Source of the DNA: Promethearchaeota archaeon
GTDB taxonomy: Archaea > Asgardarchaeota > Lokiarchaeia > Sigyniarchaeales > SOKP01
DNA length: 64,000 nucleotides
Reading direction: 5' to 3'
Assembly: GCA_019058365.1 (NCBI GenBank)
Contig: JAHPZE010000008.1
Location: 89,651 to 153,650 of the forward strand
Shown one piece after another: positions 26,297 to 33,960 of this stretch. Every line of letters starts with the position of its first letter. Within the stretch, counting starts at the first letter, position 1. Below the pieces are notes generated by a model. It did not search any database. It saw nothing but the letters and a program-made list of their open reading frames with translations, and was not told where the DNA came from. The translations under genes were made by a program, and so were the position numbers.

Positions 26297-26503
26297 CTAT
26301 CTATAGAAGGACTTCTTTCCATTAAAACTTCGATATCTGTTGCGAAAACCTGGTTGTCTGAGTTTGGCTGTATGTCCAAAACCACAACTGGCACAAAATC
26401 CTTTTCGGCGGTGATAAGAGTGTTTTCCACATCGTCGGCAAGTTTTATGACTTGCTGCTTTATTCTTCTTTCCCTTACTAGGTGTTCCTTTTCCCATTTC
26501 CAA
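26297..26503 (-). CDS. rpl37e: Ribosomal protein eL37 (L37e)
   Basis: A 68-residue zinc ribosomal protein of the large subunit. The zinc motif is CRRCG (starting at residue 22) and CASCGFG, with the typical [11 protein letters not shown] start and the basic C-terminus. Length is as usual for archaea. It follows the Sm-like gene by 11 bases on the same strand, an arrangement common in archaea. Translation start at ATG 26503 gives MEMGKGTPS; starting at the second Met is also possible. Confidence 0.97.
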   Translation of the reverse strand: MEMGKGTPSKGKKNKAASHKTCRRCGKHSYHRRKGFCASCGFGHTAKLRQPGFRNRYRSFNGKKSFYR

Positions 26504-26514
26504 TCATCTCTTAT

Positions 26515-26823
26515 CTATATATCTTCAATCTCTTCTCTATGCATTAATTTCTCCTCATTATCTTGAGCGAAAATTAATTTCTCTCGATCTTGACCAATGA
26601 AAATTATACTACCGCCTCGTATAAAAACTTCCCCTAAATCTTTACTTCTCTTCCCACCTCGACCAAAATAGATTTCTTTAGCATCTTTAACTATTAGATT
26701 CATGTAATTATCAAATTTAATAAGCTTCCCTGTTAAGTACGTATTCCAGATTTTTAATTTAATACGAACCTCTGGTTTTAAAATAGCTTTACTTAGTGTA
26801 CGTGATATGGTGGGTTGAGACAT
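26515..26823 (-). CDS. Sm-like (LSm/SmAP) RNA-binding protein
   Basis: A 102-residue Lsm-family protein, which forms ring oligomers that bind U-rich RNA. The Sm1 motif is seen in YLTGKLIKFDNYMNLIVKDAKE and the Sm2 motif in FIRGGSIIFI. About 20 residues precede the fold and 20 charged residues follow. It lies 11 bases before the L37e gene on the same strand, the usual archaeal pairing of SmAP with eL37. Confidence 0.94.
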   Translation of the reverse strand: MSQPTISRTLSKAILKPEVRIKLKIWNTYLTGKLIKFDNYMNLIVKDAKEIYFGRGGKRSKDLGEVFIRGGSIIFIGQDREKLIFAQDNEEKLMHREEIEDI

Positions 26824-26955
26824 GAATTTAAAATCATCTCAAAATTATTCTTTGATACTTATTGAATAGAAGGGTTAAATAAATATTTTTTTAAATATTT
26901 CAAGATTTAGAACTATAGGATTTTAAGATAATATTTTAATTTGCGTTGGGTAAAT

Positions 26956-27993
26956 ATGATAAAAATCGCTTATTTTGATGCTTCTGTAGAAACTCCAGAA
27001 GAGATCATTCTTGCTGGTGATATGACCCCAATTCGACTGTTTGGAAATCCAACAATAGGAATAGATAAAGCAAATGAACACGTACCTCCAAATCATTGTG
27101 TTTGGGCAAGAAATATACTCCAACAAGCTATAGAAGGGTTTAAAGACGATTTCCAGGGTATAATCACTTCTCACGGGTGTGATTGCACTAATCGCGAATT
27201 CGATATATGGTTAGAATGTATAGATTTACCATTTTTATTCTTTCTGAATGTTCCATTGAAAAGAAATGAAATAGCTTTAAAATTCTTTATTGATGATATG
27301 AAAGAATTGATTTCTCAGTTAGAAGAAACGTTTAATATAAATATTACCTCCGAGAAAATAAGTAAAGCTATCAAAAAGATGAACCAAATCAGGGATTTAT
27401 TGAGAGATATTTCAGAATATAGAATAAAAATGACTTTAAAAGGTTCTGAATTTCATGCGTTAGTTAAGGGAGTACAACAAATGGATAAAGATAAAGCTTT
27501 AAATATGCTGGAAACGAAGCTTAAGCAGTTAAAGACAAATAAACCATTTTTGGATAAAAACTTAAAGAAAGTTTTGTTAACAGGTTCAGTAATAGATGAT
27601 ACAGAGTTCATTAGATTTCTTGAAAAGCTCGGATTTCAAATTATAATAGATGATTTATGTATCGGAACTAAATATTTTTGGGATAATGTAGATGAAACTG
27701 AAGACCCTATTTATGCTCTAGCCAAATATCATTTAAATAAGCCTATATATTCTACAAAATTTCCTTCATATAAAAGGTTTGAAACACTTAATTTCTTGGC
27801 GAAAAAATATAATGTTGATGGTGTCATAAATATTGCTCAAAAATTTTGTGAACCAATCCTATATTCACATCCATATTTTAGTAAAAAATTTAAAGAATTA
27901 GAAATTCCATATTTGTTTGTTGAAATGGAATATAATAGAGAATCATATAAACAATTAGCAACGAGATTTGAAGCATTTGCAGAAATAATTTAG
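26956..27993 (+). CDS. 2-hydroxyacyl-CoA dehydratase / benzoyl-CoA reductase-type subunit (small)
   Basis: A 345-residue iron-sulfur subunit of the HgdB/BcrB-C superfamily. Cysteines fitting the cluster are in NHCVWARN, GCDCTNRE and later DDLCIGTKYFWD and AQKFCEPILY. The last helix-strand FVEMEYNR ends the fold as in HgdB-type subunits. It probably pairs with the next gene (15-base gap) as a dimer carrying one cluster per subunit. Such enzymes dehydrate 2-hydroxyacyl-CoA or reduce aromatic acyl-CoA using electrons from an ATP-driven activase; the only activase in the window is at 7452. Start chosen at ATG 26956: a TATA-like AATATTTTAA at about 26930 would give a leaderless transcript. TTG 26941 is less likely. 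Confidence 0.85.
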   Translation: MIKIAYFDASVETPEEIILAGDMTPIRLFGNPTIGIDKANEHVPPNHCVWARNILQQAIEGFKDDFQGIITSHGCDCTNREFDIWLECIDLPFLFFLNVPLKRNEIALKFFIDDMKELISQLEETFNINITSEKISKAIKKMNQIRDLLRDISEYRIKMTLKGSEFHALVKGVQQMDKDKALNMLETKLKQLKTNKPFLDKNLKKVLLTGSVIDDTEFIRFLEKLGFQIIIDDLCIGTKYFWDNVDETEDPIYALAKYHLNKPIYSTKFPSYKRFETLNFLAKKYNVDGVINIAQKFCEPILYSHPYFSKKFKELEIPYLFVEMEYNRESYKQLATRFEAFAEII

Positions 27994-28008
27994 AGGGTGT
28001 AAGGAAAA

Positions 28009-29268
28009 TTGTCAAAAGTAAAAAAAAGTGGTAAGATGTTAAATGCAACAAATAAATTAAAGAACGAGATGGGAAGGCATTTTTTAGCAATTGAACAAGC
28101 TTACAGAGATGGTAAGCCTACCGCTTGGGCAACAGCAGGTACACCCGTCGAATTCTTATATACTATGGATGTACAACCAATGTTACCGGAAAATTCAGCA
28201 ACCATTTCGGCAGCTTTAAAGAAATCTCAAAACTTTATAGAAATCGCAGAAGATGAAGGATATTCTTATGATCTTTGTTCATATTTCAAAACTAATGTTG
28301 GTGCTGTAGTAAGTCAGGCAGAAATGAGTGTAGGTGGAACAAGAAAACCATCTTTTATGTTATCCAGTGACGTAATTTGTGATACTCATGTTAATTGGTT
28401 TCAAGTACAAGCAGAAAGATTCAATGTTCCTCATTTTACTATTGATGTCCCTCATGTCGTAAGTAATACAACCAACAGACAACGAGAATATTTTAAGAAA
28501 TATATAATTGAACAGCTTTGGGAATTATTAGATTTTATTACAGAGGTAACTGGTCACGAATATAATCCGGAAAAGGGAAAAGAGGTCGCAATAAATTCTT
28601 TTGAAATGGGAAAGATTTGGCAAGATGTTTTTGAGTTAAGAAAAAATATTCCTTGTCCTGTATCTACAAGAGATACATTTGGAGGATTATTTCCTTTGTT
28701 TACGATGACTGGATTAAAATCTCCTATAAAATTGTATAAAAGAATGTATAAAGAAGCAAAAGAACGTGTAGATAATGGAATTGGAGCATTAGAACAAGAA
28801 GATTTCAGGTTAATGTTTGAAGGTATCCCTTTTTGGTATAATTTAAAATTCTTTTCAAACTTAGAACGATGGAATGCAATTATTGTTTATGAACCTTATG
28901 TTTATGCTTTCACGAAATACACAAACCCAAATGTCACAAAAGAGATGGTTGTTAACAAACCTGTTGAAACAATGGCTGAATTAGTGTTAAGTTTTTGGTA
29001 TATTTATGATTTAAAAACAAGGGTAGAAATGTTCAAAGAAACAGTAAAAGATTGGAAAATAGATGGTGTTATACTACATGATAACCTATCATGCCGCCCC
29101 AACGCATGTGGAATGTATGATTTAAAGCGTAAATTAATGGATGAAGCAGATATTCCTTCTCTTGTTATTACTAGTGATATGAATGACCCACGTAAGATGA
29201 ACGAAACACAAGTTCTCAATCAAATCGAAAGTTTTGTAGAAATTCTTAGAAAAAGAAAGAAAAGATGA
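28009..29268 (+). CDS. 2-hydroxyacyl-CoA dehydratase / benzoyl-CoA reductase-type subunit (large)
   Basis: A 419-residue subunit of the same superfamily as its upstream neighbour. The N-terminal signature GKPTAWATAGTPVEFLYTMDVQPMLPEN is typical of HgdA/BcrC-like alpha subunits, with the Cys-containing SYDLCSYFKTN and LSSDVICDTH following. The C-terminal LHDNLSCRPNACGMYDLKR and LVITSDMND are conserved substrate and cluster regions. It begins with TTG, supported by the Shine-Dalgarno-like GGGTGTAAGG just before it. The 15-base gap to the first subunit suggests one operon. The substrate is unknown. An activase is not adjacent, which is unusual. Confidence 0.87.
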   Translation: MSKVKKSGKMLNATNKLKNEMGRHFLAIEQAYRDGKPTAWATAGTPVEFLYTMDVQPMLPENSATISAALKKSQNFIEIAEDEGYSYDLCSYFKTNVGAVVSQAEMSVGGTRKPSFMLSSDVICDTHVNWFQVQAERFNVPHFTIDVPHVVSNTTNRQREYFKKYIIEQLWELLDFITEVTGHEYNPEKGKEVAINSFEMGKIWQDVFELRKNIPCPVSTRDTFGGLFPLFTMTGLKSPIKLYKRMYKEAKERVDNGIGALEQEDFRLMFEGIPFWYNLKFFSNLERWNAIIVYEPYVYAFTKYTNPNVTKEMVVNKPVETMAELVLSFWYIYDLKTRVEMFKETVKDWKIDGVILHDNLSCRPNACGMYDLKRKLMDEADIPSLVITSDMNDPRKMNETQVLNQIESFVEILRKRKKR

Positions 29269-29272
29269 AATA

Positions 29273-29617
29273 TCAGTTTGCAATTTTGACATGTGCATTG
29301 GGGGTAATGATTAAATAATTATCTCCTAACCTTCCCATACTACCACCATTTTCTCGTAGAAAGGACTTTAAATCCTCTATTCGTCTTTTAAGCTCTGAAA
29401 CATCAACATTCTCAAGAACTTCTTTTGCATTAATAATCAATATTTTTCTTTTTAGTAATTGGTTCTTTATATCTTCTACTTGGTTAAGATTTGTGAAATC
29501 ATATTTTCTTATTATAAAATTATGAAGTAATGAAGAATATTCTTTAGAAAAACCCATTGTTTCTTGTGGAGAGCCTAATAGCTCATTGTCTTCCTTTTTT
29601 CCCCAAAGTTTACCCAT
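29273..29617 (-). CDS. SepF-like cell division protein
   Basis: A 114-residue protein. Residues about 35-114 match the SepF fold: EDIKNQLLKRKILIINAKEVL is the core strand and helix, followed by ELKRRIEDLKSFLRENGGSMGRLGDNYLIITP, which mirrors the pattern of bacterial and archaeal SepF (a helix, GGxxxRxGDxxLLTP). The N-terminal MGKLWGKKED could be the membrane-targeting amphipathic helix, although it is short. SepF tethers FtsZ to the membrane; in archaea that use FtsZ it is widespread. It ends 4 bases after the convergent dehydratase gene and has no division genes adjacent. Confidence 0.7.
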   Translation of the reverse strand: MGKLWGKKEDNELLGSPQETMGFSKEYSSLLHNFIIRKYDFTNLNQVEDIKNQLLKRKILIINAKEVLENVDVSELKRRIEDLKSFLRENGGSMGRLGDNYLIITPNAHVKIAN

Positions 29618-29732
29618 ATATATAACCTCAATATTTTTTTCTGGAAGGAGTCTAAAATTCTTATATTCAGTGTATTAATAATCTCTAATAAACATAAATA
29701 GAAGAAATATCCAGACGAATATCCAAATAATA

Positions 29733-29772
29733 TTTTAAATATGGATCTTATTTTTTAAATATGGATCTTATT
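29733..29772. repeat. Perfect 20-bp tandem duplication over a start codon
   Basis: TTTTAAATATGGATCTTATT occurs at 29733-29752 and again at 29753-29772. The second copy contains the start of the nitroreductase gene. The first copy contains an upstream ATG that reads MDLIF and stops, so it forms a tiny upstream frame. Confidence 0.95.
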
Positions 29773-30297
29773 AAAAATGATTTTATCGAGTTTATTAAAC
29801 AGAGAAAAAGCACTAGGAGCTTCATCTATCAGAAAATTGATAAAGAAACAATTTTAAATATATTGGAAGGCGCTCGATGGGCACCTTCTGGAAATAATAG
29901 TCAACCTTGGCGAGTATGCATAGTTATTCATCCCACTGTTAAAAGAATGCTTTCGGAGCTCTCTAAATATGGAGGTATTATCGAAGATGCTTATGTTAAT
30001 TTAGTGATATTCTTGGATCTTGAAAGAGGGTATGATAGAGTAAAAGATATTCAAGCTATTGGAGCATTCATGGAAAATCTTCTGTTGGGGATTCATGCAC
30101 AAGAGGATATTGGGGGTGCATGGATCGGAGAAATTTTAGATCGAAAAGAAGAAGTTAATGAGATTTTTAAACTTCCAATAAACAAGTTTGAGTTAATGGG
30201 CATTATTGCTATTGGGCATATTGATGAAGCTCGAGAAAAAGTACATGCTAAAGAAAGAGAGAGACGTCCATTAGACGAGTTTGTTGAATGGTATTAA
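29761..30297 (+). CDS. Nitroreductase-family flavoprotein
   Basis: A 178-residue FMN-binding nitroreductase-fold protein. The FMN-binding motif RKSTRSF is at residues 15-21, followed by EGARWAPSGNNSQPWR (33-48 region), and the late GGAWIGEI. Members reduce nitro-aromatics, quinones or flavins, and some are dehalogenases; the substrate is not evident. The end LMGIIAIGHIDE is typical. It has its own promoter with the duplicated start region. The gene ends one base before the convergent MFS transporter's stop. Confidence 0.9.
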   Translation: MDLIKNDFIEFIKQRKSTRSFIYQKIDKETILNILEGARWAPSGNNSQPWRVCIVIHPTVKRMLSELSKYGGIIEDAYVNLVIFLDLERGYDRVKDIQAIGAFMENLLLGIHAQEDIGGAWIGEILDRKEEVNEIFKLPINKFELMGIIAIGHIDEAREKVHAKERERRPLDEFVEWY

Positions 30298-31647
30298 TTA
30301 TTCGTTTAATACAGAATTTTCTTTTTTCTTCCTTAATTTTTTGTCTTCGAGTGGTTCGACAAGATAGGGATTGAGGATCTTCATTCCTATAATAAAGAAA
30401 GAAATTAATGACCATTCGACAATAATTGAAATGATAAAAGGTGCTTGATGACTTATAGTTTCCCATGCGATCCCTCCTAAGAGAGGACCTATTATCATAC
30501 CTATTGATTCAAAAAGAGTAATCATCCCAAATATCTTTCCTCGATGCTTAATCGAGACACGACTAAGGAAATTTATGAAAATAAAGCTAGTTGTTAACAT
30601 AATGGTCTGGTCGATAATAAGTAAAATAGAAAAAACCCATAAGTTACCTGAATTAATAATGAGCCATGTAACCACACCTCCAAGAAAACTTGATACAATA
30701 ACAGTTAAATATGTGTTAAGTTTGTCAGCTAATGTTCCTAATTTAGGTGCGATTAAAGCCCCGATTAATGCTGTGGGCAAATAAAACCATGCCACTAATT
30801 CTGCATTACTATTTATATTTGCAAGTACATAAGTTTGAATATAAGGCCGATATAATCCAGAATTAATTGCGGTTAAAAAAAAACCAGAGAATAAGATAAT
30901 AATTCCTAAAAAATAGAACAAATTTGGTGTTTTTTTTGAAACCTCGTCTGAAGTTTCTAATTCAGATTCAACTATACTGTTATTCTCTATATTTGGGTAT
31001 TCAAACTTTTTATTCTCATCTACTTTCCTTGAGAATTGAATTCCTGCATAAATATTTGAGATCCCGAAGATAGGAATTGCTCCATATATTAAAAAAGCAT
31101 TATTCGGAATAAAGTAATTCGATAAACTAAAAATTGTAAATCCTATAACCGTACCAAGAACCATTCCAATCCCTAAGGCAAGTCTTCTCTTTCCAAAAGC
31201 TGAAGATCGATGATATTTTGAGGATTTTTCAGAAATTATAGTATCTAAAGGAGTCCAAAAAATTTGAGCACCCACACCTAAAAGAAATGCACTTATATAC
31301 ATTCCTATTAATGACTGTAAGATTATAGAAGCATAGAGAACAAAATAAGATAAACCTCTCCCAAACGCCCCTATCATTACTAAAATTCGCTTCGAAAAAC
31401 GATCGGTTAAATATCCAATGAAACTTGAACTGATTAAACCTCCAAACGTGATAGCTGAAAAAAATAATCCTACATTAGGCGCAGGATATCCTAAGACGAA
31501 ATAAATATAGTAATTCATTATATATTCTATAAAAAAAAAACCAAGGGAATTCCACACTACAATAAATATAACTGAATTGAAATCTGAAGTGAATTTGTGA
31601 TGCTCAGTTACTGATTGCTTTTTTCCATTCTTTAAAGTTAATCGCAT
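30298..31647 (-). CDS. MFS transporter
   Basis: A 449-residue protein with about 12 hydrophobic segments, the 6+6 layout of the major facilitator superfamily. GYLTDRFSKRILVMIG (loop 2-3 motif A) and the equivalent in the second half (KLGTLADKLN) identify the family. The middle loop is long and charged (residues about 205-240, with ENKKFEYPN and ETSDEVSKK). The N-terminal 25 residues and the C-terminus (LRKKKENSV) are basic and cytoplasmic. Drug or sugar efflux is possible; the substrate is unknown. It is monocistronic and convergent with the nitroreductase gene. Confidence 0.88.
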   Translation of the reverse strand: MRLTLKNGKKQSVTEHHKFTSDFNSVIFIVVWNSLGFFFIEYIMNYYIYFVLGYPAPNVGLFFSAITFGGLISSSFIGYLTDRFSKRILVMIGAFGRGLSYFVLYASIILQSLIGMYISAFLLGVGAQIFWTPLDTIISEKSSKYHRSSAFGKRRLALGIGMVLGTVIGFTIFSLSNYFIPNNAFLIYGAIPIFGISNIYAGIQFSRKVDENKKFEYPNIENNSIVESELETSDEVSKKTPNLFYFLGIIILFSGFFLTAINSGLYRPYIQTYVLANINSNAELVAWFYLPTALIGALIAPKLGTLADKLNTYLTVIVSSFLGGVVTWLIINSGNLWVFSILLIIDQTIMLTTSFIFINFLSRVSIKHRGKIFGMITLFESIGMIIGPLLGGIAWETISHQAPFIISIIVEWSLISFFIIGMKILNPYLVEPLEDKKLRKKKENSVLNE

Positions 31648-31772
31648 AATATCAATTAGGAAAAAAAACCAAGGAAAAAAAGATTTATGTTTATAACTAC
31701 ATTTTTCAATTTATTAACTAACTTAGGAGTACTATTTAATTACTTTTCTCGTTGTTTTAGATCTACTCAATC

Positions 31773-32426
31773 TTATAACCAGAAGTGAATTATAGGTGAG
31801 AAAGTTTGTCCAAGCCAGTAATAAAAAGTAACCCAATATGTATAAGTAATACCAAGATACAAAAGAGCATATAATATTGCGAAAAAGAATCCAAAAAATA
31901 CATCTATCGGGAAATGTACCCCTAATATTAATCTTGAAATTGCCATAATAATATCTAATATAATAAAAACAGATAAAATAATCCAAAAAAATTGCGTAAA
32001 ATAATAAGCAAATATAAAACCAAAAAACAATACAAAGGTTACGTGCCCTGAAGGGAATGATTGTTTTTCTGATTCTTTCATAATATATGGAATTCTAATA
32101 AAATCATCATATTTCTTTACGCCCTCATTTTGAAGTGTAACGAATGGGCGATTTCTTCTAATTATCTTATAACGTATGATGCTATGAATAATGATACTTT
32201 GTTCGAAACCACCAGTAAATAGCACTAAGAGATAATAATCTTTTGTAATATATCCGTAGAAATACCATATTAACCAAACCAAACCCCAAAAATACATGGA
32301 GCCGAAAAAGCTATATACAATGGCGAATTTTTTTGTTTTTCTACTAAAATCACTTTTGTAAATACTTAAAAATGCCCGGTGATCCCAATCCTCTATTTTT
32401 CCAAGATATTCTGATAGTGATGACAT
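31773..32426 (-). CDS. PAP2-superfamily membrane phosphatase
   Basis: A 217-residue protein with five or six membrane segments. The PAP2 signature is complete: KIIRRNRPFV (KxxxxxxRP), PSGHVTF (PSGH) and SRLILGVHFPIDV (SRxxxxxHxxxD). These residues form the phosphatase site at the outer membrane face. Likely substrates are isoprenoid pyrophosphates or phospholipid phosphates such as phosphatidate analogues. It is transcribed alone. The short frame 31732-31986 on the same strand is not a gene. Confidence 0.88.
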   Translation of the reverse strand: MSSLSEYLGKIEDWDHRAFLSIYKSDFSRKTKKFAIVYSFFGSMYFWGLVWLIWYFYGYITKDYYLLVLFTGGFEQSIIIHSIIRYKIIRRNRPFVTLQNEGVKKYDDFIRIPYIMKESEKQSFPSGHVTFVLFFGFIFAYYFTQFFWIILSVFIILDIIMAISRLILGVHFPIDVFFGFFFAILYALLYLGITYTYWVTFYYWLGQTFSPIIHFWL

Positions 32427-32776
32427 TATTAAGTTATAAGTCTAATATTGCATAGGATTTAAATAAAATACAAAAATTGATATTTATACTTTTTGCTACA
32501 CTTAATCATCTTGATTAATTTTATTATTCCGAATATAATTAGTATTATTTTAAAGATATAACTTAAATTAAAGACTTTAAAAAGACTTTAGAGTCATTTT
32601 CATATCTATCATTAAAATTTGGAAATCACTTTCTTTCTATAATTTGTAATTTTAAAGATTTTAAGGTTGCTATGCGTGTTTTATTGGTATGTAGATCCAA
32701 CAAGTATAAATACAAGTATAGATACTAGAATTTAAAGGAATTAAACTTATGATTTTCCAAGAATTATGATGTAATT
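32427..32776. other. Noncoding 350-base divergent promoter region
   Basis: No gene. It is AT-rich and lies between the divergent PAP2 and 2TM/PadR transcripts. The right part holds two adjacent palindromes over a TATA element, described separately. A six-codon frame (MIFQEL) starts at 32749 before the 2TM gene. A short inexact repeat AAAGACTTT occurs at about 32571 and 32581. Nothing else is seen. Confidence 0.6.
32704..32725 (+). promoter_or_regulatory. Two tandem palindromes over a TATA box, possible PadR operator
   Basis: GTATAAATAC (32704-32713) and GTATAGATAC (32716-32725) are both palindromes of the form GTAT-NN-ATAC with centres 12 bases apart. The first one includes TATAAATA, which is a good archaeal TATA box for the 2TM/PadR operon starting at 32777. 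PadR-family regulators commonly repress their own operon through such sites. The match between this site and the PadR protein is inference. Confidence 0.5.
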
Positions 32777-33295
32777 ATGATTGAAAATAATGCATTCTCA
32801 GAAGAAAGTTTAAGAAAAATTGCTGCTCAAAAAGTAAGTTTTAGGTTCTCTGTTAGGATCCATGTGTCTATTTTTATCATTGTTAACTTTTTACTTTTTA
32901 CAGTAGATTTAGTCTTTACACCAGGACTTTATTGGATCATATTTCCCTTTTTTTCATGGTTAATAGGAGTTAATATGCATACTTTAGCATATCTCTTATA
33001 TGCAAGAGGAGTTTATCCAATGGCTAAACGAGGAGTGATTTATCACATAGTATCTTTTGTCTCTGTTATGCTATTTCTGTTTATAATTAATTTTGCAACA
33101 CTTTCGGAATATTATTGGGTAATATTTCCTGCAATTTTTTGGGGTACAGCTGTTATTTTACATATAGTAATTTACATACAATACTTTAGTGGAAAAGCTG
33201 AAGAAGGTGGGAAGCTTAGATCAAGAAAAGAGCGTGCAATTGAAAAGGAATTACAAAAAATGAGGAAAAAGCAAGAAAGAAATCAACAAAAATAA
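32777..33295 (+). CDS. 2TM-domain membrane protein (two repeats)
   Basis: A 172-residue protein with two copies of the 2TM module: about 20-80 (FSVRIHVSIFIIVNFLLF, then WIIFPFFSWLIGVNMHTLAY) and about 85-145 (VIYHIVSFVSVMLFLFIINF, then WVIFPAIFWGTAVILHIVIY). The conserved Val-Asn/His pattern suggests duplication within the gene. The tail is basic and charged (KERAIEKELQKMRKKQER). The next gene, a PadR regulator, begins 8 bases downstream. Association of 2TM-type membrane proteins with PadR regulators is common in bacteria and suggests a stress or envelope response. Its biochemical function is unknown. Confidence 0.75.
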   Translation: MIENNAFSEESLRKIAAQKVSFRFSVRIHVSIFIIVNFLLFTVDLVFTPGLYWIIFPFFSWLIGVNMHTLAYLLYARGVYPMAKRGVIYHIVSFVSVMLFLFIINFATLSEYYWVIFPAIFWGTAVILHIVIYIQYFSGKAEEGGKLRSRKERAIEKELQKMRKKQERNQQK

Positions 33296-33302
33296 TTTCA
33301 AA

Positions 33303-33935
33303 ATGTGGTTAGGTAAATTTTTAGATCTTGAAGACGATATTGAAGAACTGGGTTCTATAATTAAAAAGGAAATCCTTGACAATCTTCAAAAAAGCAAACT
33401 TACCCCTCTCGAATTTACTATTATTGAGACAATTTTCAATAGTGAACAGCTTTCTGGTTATGACTTAATAAAAAATTTAAATAGAAGTTTCGCTGGTACA
33501 TGGGAAGCTCAATCTGGTACCATATATCCACTGTTAAGAAAATTAGAGAAAGATGGATTTTTGAAAGCTAAGAAAGTAAAAAGCCCAATTGGACCATTAA
33601 GAAAAGTTTATTCCTTAACTGAAGTAGGAGATGAACTATTAAAATTTAAGGTGAACAAAAACTACTACGACCAGTTAAAGTTTGTTGAGAATTTTTTAGT
33701 AGAACTCTCATCAATCTTTATTCGGTCTTTTCCTATTAAAGAACAGAGCCAAAAGATAGCAGAAATACAAAATGCTCTCAATGAAACTCTTATAAATGTG
33801 ATGCAAAATATCCCACCAACATTAGAATTTAACACAACATGTAAAAATTGTGGAACTGAAATTGGTCGAGAAGTTGCTTATTGTCCCCAATGTGGAAAAT
33901 CATTATTTGATGAAATAGAAGTTAAAAAAGATTAG
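33303..33935 (+). CDS. PadR-family regulator with C-terminal zinc ribbon
   Basis: A 210-residue regulator. The PadR winged helix is at about 30-115, with LTPLEFTIIETIF, SGYDLIKNL and the wing SGTIYPLLRKLEKDGFLK. A helical dimerisation part follows. Residues about 180-200 form a zinc ribbon, CKNCG...CPQCG. This extra ribbon resembles the one on the GTPase at 227-826 and is not part of standard PadR proteins. It is in an operon with the 2TM gene and likely represses it via the palindromes upstream. A ligand is not known. Confidence 0.87.
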   Translation: MWLGKFLDLEDDIEELGSIIKKEILDNLQKSKLTPLEFTIIETIFNSEQLSGYDLIKNLNRSFAGTWEAQSGTIYPLLRKLEKDGFLKAKKVKSPIGPLRKVYSLTEVGDELLKFKVNKNYYDQLKFVENFLVELSSIFIRSFPIKEQSQKIAEIQNALNETLINVMQNIPPTLEFNTTCKNCGTEIGREVAYCPQCGKSLFDEIEVKKD

Positions 33936-33960
33936 AATAAAGATAATTTAAGCTTGTTAA

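Noticed and set aside
31732..31986. 84-codon reverse frame ahead of the PAP2 gene
   Set aside because: It overlaps the PAP2 gene in another frame; PAP2 motifs show which frame is real.
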